Positions 1 to 5,511 of a stretch of 5,511 bases of DNA are shown here, one piece after another (positions within the stretch are counted from its first letter, which is position 1; every line of letters begins with the position of its first letter). The stretch comes from Zoogloeaceae bacterium. Lineage in GTDB: Bacteria; Pseudomonadota; Gammaproteobacteria; Burkholderiales; Rhodocyclaceae. The stretch lies in NCBI GenBank assembly GCA_015657735.1, contig SSSX01000893.1, forward strand, positions 1 to 5,511, written 5' to 3'. Made by a program: the position numbers and the translations under genes. The notes below the pieces were generated by a model, which was not told where the DNA came from, did no database searches, and saw nothing but the letters and a program-made list of their open reading frames with translations.

Positions 1-196
<196 letters not shown>

Positions 197-224
197 GGCG
201 CGGCGCTGTCCCCAGCCGTACGCC

Positions 225-250
225 ACGGGCCGCAGCAGCGGCCCGTTTTT
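225..250 (+). terminator. Intrinsic terminator after thiC
   Basis: A perfect 9-bp stem (ACGGGCCGC at 225-233 with GCGGCCCGT at 238-246) encloses a 4-base AGCA loop and runs into five T (246-250). This is a textbook Rho-independent terminator placed just after the thiC stop. It separates thiC from the membrane-protein unit downstream. Confidence 0.9.
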
Positions 251-321
251 CGTGGACCGCCCGGCGCCACACGGCCACACGCTTGCACCGACGCCGCGCC
301 AACCCGGCCCGGGCCGGCCGG

Positions 322-330
322 TGCTAGGAT
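322..330 (+). promoter_or_regulatory. Possible extended -10 promoter for the DUF6394-like/channel unit
   Basis: TGCTAGGAT fits an extended -10 element (TGN followed by TAGGAT at 325-330). No convincing -35 box is seen at the usual spacing. Transcription starting near 337 would give a leader of about 24 bases to the ATG at 361, and would exclude the TTG at 331 as a start. Assigned by eye only. Confidence 0.4.
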
Positions 331-360
331 TTGCGGATCGCCTACCCCCGGATGCCCGCG

Positions 361-744
361 ATGAACCTCGAGAAAGTCATCTTCGGTTTCTTCATCGTCT
401 TTGCCGCCACGCTCAACTTCGGCTTCTTCGTCGGCGAGATCGACAACCCCGACCACCACGACATCTACGAGCTGTTCGCCGCGGTGGTGGTCAACCTGAT
501 CGCCACCGTGCTCAAGTTCGGCGACCGCACGCAGATCGGCGCCATCCACCTGGCGACCAGCCTGGTCGCCGATCTGCAGCTGCTGGCCGCGGCGCTGGTG
601 TGGGGCTATGCCGAACACGTGTCGGGAGCCGGAATGACCGCCGCCACGATGACGAGCATCGTGTCCCTGTCCGGCGGGGCGCTGTTCGCCAACGTGGTGT
701 CGGTGGTGATCCTCATCGCCGAGACGATCATGCAGCGGCGCTGA
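361..744 (+). CDS. Small four-helix membrane protein, DUF6394-like
   Basis: The 127-residue product is very hydrophobic, with four probable membrane helices at about residues 5-25, 36-53, 58-83 and 98-122. There is no signal peptide cleavage site. A polar, His/Asp-rich segment (EIDNPDHHDIYE, about 26-37) follows helix 1, and a charged turn, LKFGDRTQIGA (51-61), lies between helices 2 and 3. I recognise it as resembling the uncharacterised DUF6394 family; the family name is from memory. ATG 361 is preferred over in-frame ATG 352 and TTG 331 because a weak GGA lies at 350-352 and hydrophobic sequence begins almost at once. The stop is 4 bases before the GTG of the potassium channel gene, so the two are almost certainly co-transcribed and probably translationally coupled. 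A role as an accessory channel subunit is inferred from this neighbour only; no catalytic motif is visible. Confidence 0.85.
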   Translation: MNLEKVIFGFFIVFAATLNFGFFVGEIDNPDHHDIYELFAAVVVNLIATVLKFGDRTQIGAIHLATSLVADLQLLAAALVWGYAEHVSGAGMTAATMTSIVSLSGGALFANVVSVVILIAETIMQRR

Positions 745-748
745 TGCC

Positions 749-2473
749 GTGAACGGCGCCCACGCCAGCACGATCTTCCTCGTCCTGCGGCGGCTGCGCA
801 CGCCGCTGCTGGTGCTCATCGTGATCTTCGCGGTGTCGGTGCTGGGCCTCACGCTGATGCCCGGCCCGTCCGACCCGAACGGCGGCCCGCTGCCGCGGAT
901 GAGCTTCTTCCACGCCATCTACTTCATCAGCTACACCGCCACGACCATCGGCTTCGGCGAGATTCCCTACGCCTTCTCCGAGCCGCAGCGGCTGTGGACG
1001 GTGATCTGCATCTACCTGTCGGTGATCGGCTGGGCCTACACGCTGGGCACGGTGTTCGCGATGCTGCAGGACAAGAACTTCCTCGGCGCGCTCGCCGTGC
1101 AGCGCTTCGCGCGGCAGGTGCGGCGCCTGCGCGAGCCGTTCTTCCTCGTCTGCGGCTACGGCGAGGCCGGCCACCTGATCTGCGAGGCCCTCGACGACCT
1201 CGGTTTTCGGGCGGTGGTCATCGAGCAGGACGAAATGAAGGTCGGCGACCTGGAGATGCAAAGCTACTCGGCCGACATGCCGGCCCTGTGCGCCGACGCC
1301 GGCAAGCCCGACACGCTGGTCTTCGCCGGCCTCACCAGCCGCCATTGCCGCGGCGTCATCGCCCTGACCAACGACGACAACGCCAATCTCGCGGTGGCCA
1401 TCGCCGCCCGCCTGCTGGCGCCCGCGCTGCCGGCGCTGTGCCGTGCCGAACATGCCGACACCGTCGCCAACATGGCCTCCTTCGGCACCCGCCACATCAT
1501 CAACCCGTTCGAGAAGTTCGGCGAATACATGGCGCTGGCCCTGCATTCGCCGGCCGCCTACCACCTGCTGCTGTGGCTCACCGGGCTGCCGGGCACCGCC
1601 GTCACGCGCCACCGGGAGCCGCCGGCCGGCAAATGGGTGCTGTGCGGCTACGGCGCCTTCGGCAAGGTGATGACCCAGGCCCTGACGAATGCCGGCCTGC
1701 CGGTGACGATCATCGACCGCGCCGCCCCGCTCGACCCGACCCACCAATGGGTGAAGGGCGACGGCACCGGCACCGACGCGCTGCGCAGCGCCGGCATCGC
1801 CGACGCGGTCGGCATCGTTGCCGCCACCGCCAGCGACACCAACAACCTGTCGACGGTGGTCACCGCGCGGGAGCTCAACCCCGGGCTGTTCACCGTGCTG
1901 CGCCAGAATCAGGTGGCCAACCGGACCCTGTTCGACGCGTTCGAATCGGATTTCACGATGGTGCCCAGCGAGATCGTGGCCCACGAATGCCTGGCGATCC
2001 TCACCACGCCGCTGCTCGCCCCCTTCCTCGACGCCGTCCGCCGCGCCGACGAGGCGTGGGCCGACCAGCTGCTCGGCGAACTCACCGGCCGCTTCGGCTG
2101 GGAGGTGCCGGCGGTGTGGAGCGTCACGATCGACACCGCCCAGGCGCCATCGCTGTATCGCACGCTGATCCGCCGCGAGCGGCCGGTCGGCCTCGGCGCG
2201 CTGCTGCGCGCACCGGTCACCGAGCGCCCGCCGCTGGCGTGCACTCCGCTGCTGCTGCTGCGCGAAGGGGATGCCCCGCGCTACCTGCCCGGCGCCGATG
2301 CCGTGCTGCAGGCCGGCGACCAGATCCTCTTTGTCGGCACCGAAGACGCCCGGCGCGATCTCACCCTGACCCTCTTCAATGGTCACACGCTGCAGTTCGT
2401 GCTCACCGGCCGCGACTCCCCCGGCGGCGCGATCTGGGAATGGCTGGCCAGGCGCCGCCAGGCCCGCGCCTGA
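749..2473 (+). CDS. Potassium channel with pore domain and two tandem RCK (TrkA-N) domains
   Basis: This 574-residue inner-membrane protein probably forms a ligand-gated K+ channel. Helix 1 (about 18-37) is followed by a pore loop with a selectivity-filter-like TTIGFGE (65-71) and helix 2 (about 82-105). Two cytosolic nucleotide-binding folds follow: RCK1 from about 131 with VCGYGEAGH (glycines 136, 138, 141; acidic E159), and RCK2 from about 295 with VLCGYGAFGK (glycines 300, 302, 305; acidic D323). A C-terminal RCK_C/TrkA-C-like region spans about 470-535. Two RCK domains in one chain resemble the GsuK/BK arrangement, whereas MthK has one. The filter has F and E where TVGYGD is canonical. 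The start is GTG 749, with no clear ribosome binding site but 4 bases after the preceding stop, consistent with translational coupling; later starts would remove helix 1. The ligand is not predictable from sequence. A TrkA-type transporter subunit is less likely because the pore is present. Confidence 0.92.
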   Translation: MNGAHASTIFLVLRRLRTPLLVLIVIFAVSVLGLTLMPGPSDPNGGPLPRMSFFHAIYFISYTATTIGFGEIPYAFSEPQRLWTVICIYLSVIGWAYTLGTVFAMLQDKNFLGALAVQRFARQVRRLREPFFLVCGYGEAGHLICEALDDLGFRAVVIEQDEMKVGDLEMQSYSADMPALCADAGKPDTLVFAGLTSRHCRGVIALTNDDNANLAVAIAARLLAPALPALCRAEHADTVANMASFGTRHIINPFEKFGEYMALALHSPAAYHLLLWLTGLPGTAVTRHREPPAGKWVLCGYGAFGKVMTQALTNAGLPVTIIDRAAPLDPTHQWVKGDGTGTDALRSAGIADAVGIVAATASDTNNLSTVVTARELNPGLFTVLRQNQVANRTLFDAFESDFTMVPSEIVAHECLAILTTPLLAPFLDAVRRADEAWADQLLGELTGRFGWEVPAVWSVTIDTAQAPSLYRTLIRRERPVGLGALLRAPVTERPPLACTPLLLLREGDAPRYLPGADAVLQAGDQILFVGTEDARRDLTLTLFNGHTLQFVLTGRDSPGGAIWEWLARRRQARA

Positions 2474-2484
2474 GCGCCGCCACT

Positions 2485-2512
2485 CCGGCCGGGAATGATC
2501 CGGCCCGGCCGG
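2485..2512. repeat. GC-rich inverted repeat between channel and VanZ-like gene
   Basis: CCGGCCGGG (2485-2493) and CCCGGCCGG (2504-2512) form a perfect 9-bp stem around a 10-base spacer, 12 bases after the channel stop. No T-run follows, so it is not a classical intrinsic terminator, but it could stabilise the 3' end of the mRNA or help Rho-dependent termination. GC-rich sequence makes chance palindromes likelier. Confidence 0.45.
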
Positions 2513-2519
2513 TGCCGGC

Positions 2520-2525
2520 TACAAT
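2520..2525 (+). promoter_or_regulatory. Possible -10 box for the VanZ-like gene
   Basis: TACAAT at 2520-2525 matches the sigma-70 -10 consensus at five of six positions, in an otherwise very GC-rich stretch. No good -35 is seen 16-18 bases upstream. A transcript starting near 2532 would carry a leader of about 30 bases to the ATG at 2561, which supports that start over an upstream in-frame ATG at 2495. Confidence 0.45.
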
Positions 2526-2560
2526 GCGGCGCCTTGCCCGCTCCGGATGCCGCCCGCCTC

Positions 2561-2923
2561 ATGTTCACCCGTCCCTCCCGCCAGCTCCTGCAGGGCCTCT
2601 TCAGCGTCGCCCTCGTCGTCATCTTCGTGCTGGCGATGATCCCGGTCGCGGTCGTGCCGGTCGTCGTTTCCTTTCAGGACAAACTCCACCACTCGGCCGC
2701 CTTCGCGGTGCTGATGCTGCTCGGCGTCGCCGGCTGGCCGGGCCGTCACGCCCGCCTCGCCGCCGGGCTGCTGGTCTATGGCGTGGCGATCGAGGTGTGC
2801 CAGCACACCCTCACGGCCCATCGCGTCGGCGAGGTGCAGGACGTGGTGGCCGACGGGCTGGGCATCGCGCTCGGCTGGCTGCTGGTGCGCCGGACGGGCG
2901 GGCGGCACGCCCCCGGCCAATAA
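2561..2923 (+). CDS. VanZ-like small membrane protein
   Basis: The 120-residue product has four hydrophobic segments at about 11-37, 45-58, 65-80 and 95-110, and resembles the VanZ-like family. Visible family features are the DKLHHSAAFAVL stretch after helix 1 (40-51), the IEVCQ segment in helix 3 (77-81), and VQDVVADGLGIALGW (92-106), which corresponds to the conserved acidic motif before the last helix. VanZ itself affects teicoplanin resistance, but most proteobacterial members are of unknown function, so no resistance role is implied. ATG 2561 is chosen because a -10-like box lies just upstream and the alternative start at 2495 would add 22 non-hydrophobic residues encoded across that box. 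No strong ribosome binding site precedes it. The gene is convergent with the DUF2322-like gene and stands as its own unit, or may be read through from the channel gene. Confidence 0.85.
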   Translation: MFTRPSRQLLQGLFSVALVVIFVLAMIPVAVVPVVVSFQDKLHHSAAFAVLMLLGVAGWPGRHARLAAGLLVYGVAIEVCQHTLTAHRVGEVQDVVADGLGIALGWLLVRRTGGRHAPGQ

Positions 2924-2948
2924 AAAGGGCAGCCCCGCAAGGCTGCCC
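2922..2948 (-). terminator. Terminator hairpin in the convergent gap
   Basis: GGGCAGCC (2927-2934) and GGCTGCCC (2941-2948) form a perfect 8-bp stem with a 6-base loop. On the minus strand the stem is followed by five T (complement of A2922-2926), so it is an intrinsic terminator for the purB/DUF2322-like transcript, 23 bases beyond that stop. On the plus strand there is no T-run, but the hairpin lies 3 bases after the VanZ-like stop and may partly serve that gene too. The minus-strand T-run overlaps the VanZ-like TAA stop (2921-2923). Confidence 0.85.
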
Positions 2949-2971
2949 CCGATCGTTGCGCGACGCGCCGC

Positions 2972-3289
2972 TCAGGTCGCGAAGACGTGCTTCACCTTGA
3001 GCGTCTCACCCCGTTCGACCAGCCCGATCAGGCGGTCGATGTTGGGGTGCTTGCCCGGGTTGAGGCGGGCATCCTCGCTGTGTTCGGCGTAGATCTCGAT
3101 GCCCTGGGTGGCGGCATCGGGCGTGATCGCGCCGTGAATCTGCCCCAGGTGGTTGTACACCGCCAGCGAGCCGGCCTGGCCGGGCTTGTTCTCGATGGTG
3201 GCGACCACGGCGCCAGCCGCGTCGATCAGCTGGATCGCGGCCAGGTGGGAGACGCCCGGCAGGGTCTTGAGCTTGTCGGCAAAAGCCAT
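2972..3289 (-). CDS. Conserved small protein, DUF2322-like
   Basis: The 105-residue soluble product starts MAFADKLKTLPGVSHL and contains IENKPGQAGSLAVYNHLG (about 33-50) and AEHSEDARLNPGKHPNIDRL (about 68-87). This pattern I recall from the uncharacterised DUF2322 family of beta- and gammaproteobacteria; the family assignment is from memory. No signal peptide, membrane helix or recognisable catalytic motif is present. The ATG at 3289-3287 is chosen because GGAG (complement of 3296-3299) sits 6 bases upstream; the longer reading frame to 3355 would begin inside a repeat element. The gene lies 87 bases downstream of purB on the same strand with a terminator only after it, so it is probably co-transcribed with purB. 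No function can be assigned; any link to purine metabolism is guilt by association only. Confidence 0.85.
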   Translation of the reverse strand: MAFADKLKTLPGVSHLAAIQLIDAAGAVVATIENKPGQAGSLAVYNHLGQIHGAITPDAATQGIEIYAEHSEDARLNPGKHPNIDRLIGLVERGETLKVKHVFAT

Positions 3290-3295
3290 TCGTTT

Positions 3296-3299
3296 CTCC
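3296..3299 (-). promoter_or_regulatory. Ribosome binding site of the DUF2322-like gene
   Basis: GGAG on the minus strand lies 6 bases before the ATG at 3289 and fixes the start. Its two upstream bases are shared with the last two bases of the inverted repeat (3298-3368), so folding of the repeat could affect access to it. Confidence 0.7.
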
Positions 3300-3368
3300 G
3301 TAGGGGCGAATTCATTCGCCCTCAGCCGGTTGAATAAAATCCGCGGGCGAATCAATTCGCCCCTACGG
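3298..3368. repeat. 71-bp near-perfect inverted repeat, MITE/REP-like
   Basis: Two 24-base arms, 3298-3321 and 3345-3368, are reverse complements with a single mismatch (C3313 opposite C3353). Each arm starts CCGTAGGGGCGAAT when read from its outer end. They flank a 23-base centre containing GAATAAAATCC. Each arm also contains its own palindrome: GGGCGAAT and ATTCGCCC separated by 2 bases (3304-3321 and 3345-3362). The whole could therefore form one long hairpin or two short ones. Similar GTAGGGGCGAAT-type palindromes recur as dispersed non-coding repeats in many bacterial genomes, from memory. It carries no gene and fills most of the 87-base gap between purB and the DUF2322-like gene. No clear target-site duplication was seen. 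Confidence 0.8.
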
Positions 3369-3376
3369 GGTGGCGC

Positions 3377-4786
<1,410 letters not shown>

Positions 4787-4810
4787 GCGCCTCGGGCGCC
4801 GCTGCGCCGA

Positions 4811-4819
4811 TGATAAAAT
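4811..4819 (+). promoter_or_regulatory. Probable extended -10 promoter for the YqhA-family gene
   Basis: TGATAAAAT combines a TGN extension with TAAAAT at 4814-4819, about 30 bases before the ATG at 4850. The usual -35 position is GC-rich and does not match the consensus, as expected for an extended -10 type. This and the purB box form a compact divergent promoter region within 4745-4849. Confidence 0.55.
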
Positions 4820-4849
4820 CCGGACTTCCCCAACTGCAGCGCCCCATCC

Positions 4850-5380
4850 ATGAGCAAAGGTCCGCAACTCCTCGAGAACTTCATTTTCTGGAGCCGCTGG
4901 CTCCAGGCCCCGCTTTATCTCGGTCTGATCGTCGCCCAGGGCATCTACGTGTGGCTGTTCATGGCCGAGCTGAGCCATCTGATCGGTTCGGTCATCTCGT
5001 CGGGCGGCCACATCAGCGAAACCGAAACCATGCTGGTCGTCCTCGGCCTGATCGACGTGGTGATGATCGCCAACCTGCTGATCATGGTCATCATCGGCGG
5101 CTATGAAACCTTCGTCTCGCGCCTCGACCTCGACGACCACCCGGACCAGCCCGAATGGCTGTCCCACGTGAACGCCGGCGTCCTCAAGATCAAGCTGTCC
5201 ACCGCCATCATCGGCATCTCGTCGATCCATCTGCTGAAGACCTTCATCAACGCCGCCAACCTGCCCGAAAAGGCGATCATGTGGCAGGTCATCATCCATG
5301 TCGTGTTCCTGTTCTCCGCCATGGCCATGGCCCTGGTCGACAAGATCATGAACCAGACCGTTTTGCTGTCCAAACACTAA
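4850..5380 (+). CDS. YqhA/UPF0114 (TIGR00645) family inner-membrane protein
   Basis: The 176-residue product has four predicted helices at about 20-42, 60-86, 115-133 and 143-163, and no cleavable signal peptide. The pattern [19 protein letters not shown] near the N-terminus, [24 protein letters not shown] in the middle, and [18 protein letters not shown] marks it as a member of the UPF0114/YqhA family, whose function is unknown; E. coli YqhA is about 164 residues. The conserved [11 protein letters not shown] motif lies just after helix 2 on the likely cytosolic side. ATG 4850 is the natural start, matching the family's N-terminus, although no strong ribosome binding site precedes it. The gene is read from the promoter region shared with purB and ends 24 bases before a fumarase start codon, with no terminator between, so the two are probably co-transcribed. 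Confidence 0.92.
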   Translation: MSKGPQLLENFIFWSRWLQAPLYLGLIVAQGIYVWLFMAELSHLIGSVISSGGHISETETMLVVLGLIDVVMIANLLIMVIIGGYETFVSRLDLDDHPDQPEWLSHVNAGVLKIKLSTAIIGISSIHLLKTFINAANLPEKAIMWQVIIHVVFLFSAMAMALVDKIMNQTVLLSKH

Positions 5381-5390
5381 GTCAAGAGAG

Positions 5391-5396
5391 AGGGAG
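5391..5396 (+). promoter_or_regulatory. Ribosome binding site of the fumarase gene
   Basis: AGGGAG lies 8 bases before the ATG at 5405. It is the strongest Shine-Dalgarno match on the plus strand of this window and fixes the fumarase start. It suggests independent, efficient translation rather than reliance on coupling to the upstream gene. Confidence 0.8.
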
Positions 5397-5404
5397 TCTC
5401 ATCC

Positions 5405-5511
5405 ATGACCGCCATCAAGCAGGAAGACCTGATCCAGTCCGTCGCCGATGCGTTCCAGTACATCAGCTACTACCACCCGCTGGACTACATCACGGCCCTC
5501 GGCGAAGCCTA
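5405..5511 (+). CDS. fumA: Class I fumarate hydratase, N-terminal start (partial)
   Basis: Only the first 35 codons are in the window; the gene runs off the right edge. The sequence MTAIKQEDLIQSVADAFQYISYYHPLDYI matches, from memory, the N-terminus of oxygen-sensitive class I (iron-sulfur) fumarases of betaproteobacteria, which interconvert fumarate and malate in the TCA cycle in the cytosol. The iron-sulfur cysteines and catalytic residues lie outside the window and cannot be checked. The start is firm because AGGGAG sits 8 bases upstream. It follows the YqhA-family gene by 24 bases on the same strand. A tartrate dehydratase-like relative or a subunit-split form cannot be excluded from so short a fragment. 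The symbol is by family analogy. Confidence 0.8.
   Translation, partial: MTAIKQEDLIQSVADAFQYISYYHPLDYITALGEA

Noticed and set aside
331..360. TTG at 331 or ATG at 352 as start of the DUF6394-like gene
   Set aside because: TTG 331 abuts the likely -10 box, and neither has a ribosome binding site; ATG 361 fits better.
728..2386. 552-codon open frame on the minus strand opposite the potassium channel gene
   Set aside because: Its translation is rich in Arg, Gly, Ala, Gln and His with no hydrophobic core or motif, as expected for the antisense of a GC-rich gene. The plus-strand protein has clear pore and RCK motifs.
2495..2560. Upstream ATG at 2495 as start of the VanZ-like gene
   Set aside because: The extra 22 residues are non-hydrophobic, and the added codons overlap a GC-rich inverted repeat and a -10-like box.
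2561..2923. VanZ-like gene as a glycopeptide resistance determinant
   Set aside because: It stands alone without van genes, and VanZ-like proteins are widespread with unknown roles; Gram-negative hosts do not need them for such resistance.
994..3000. 668-codon plus-strand frame overlapping the channel and VanZ-like genes
   Set aside because: It is an Arg/Pro-rich out-of-frame shadow that spans two real genes and the promoter between them.
3298..3368. CRISPR repeat pair or phage attachment site
   Set aside because: There are only two arms, in inverted orientation, with no spacer series, no cas genes, no integrase and no tRNA nearby.

Overview
The window is a GC-rich chromosomal stretch with dense, housekeeping-type gene content. 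The ThiC C-terminus, an E. coli-type PurB, and a class I fumarase start next to a YqhA/UPF0114 membrane protein suggest a betaproteobacterium, most likely Rhodocyclales/Zoogloeaceae-like (Azoarcus/Thauera relatives). That placement is inferred from remembered protein similarity and composition, not from a search.

Layout, left to right. (1) 1-196, +: the last 64 codons of thiC, including its C-terminal iron-sulfur cysteine motif, closed by a strong intrinsic terminator (225-250). (2) 361-2473, +: a two-gene unit. A small four-helix membrane protein (DUF6394-like) is followed after 4 bases by a GTG-started potassium channel with one pore and two tandem RCK/TrkA-N domains. (3) 2561-2923, +: a VanZ-like small membrane protein with its own -10-like box. 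(4) 2927-2948: a hairpin in the convergent gap; its T-run lies on the minus strand. (5) 4744-2972, minus strand: purB, then a short DUF2322-like gene. The 87-base gap between them is almost filled by a 71-bp near-perfect inverted repeat (3298-3368) that looks like a MITE or REP-type element. (6) 4745-4849: a divergent promoter region. (7) 4850-5380, +: YqhA/UPF0114 family membrane protein, followed after 24 bases by the start of a class I fumarate hydratase (5405 to the window end).

No phage, CRISPR, tRNA, rRNA, toxin-antitoxin or defence genes were seen. The genes fall into four transcription units: thiamine biosynthesis; potassium conductance; purine biosynthesis with an uncharacterised partner; and a membrane protein with a TCA-cycle enzyme. 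The points most worth follow-up are the conserved-looking pairing of the DUF6394-like protein with the dual-RCK channel, and the palindromic repeat that abuts the ribosome binding site of the DUF2322-like gene. Neither amounts to a clearly new system on sequence alone.
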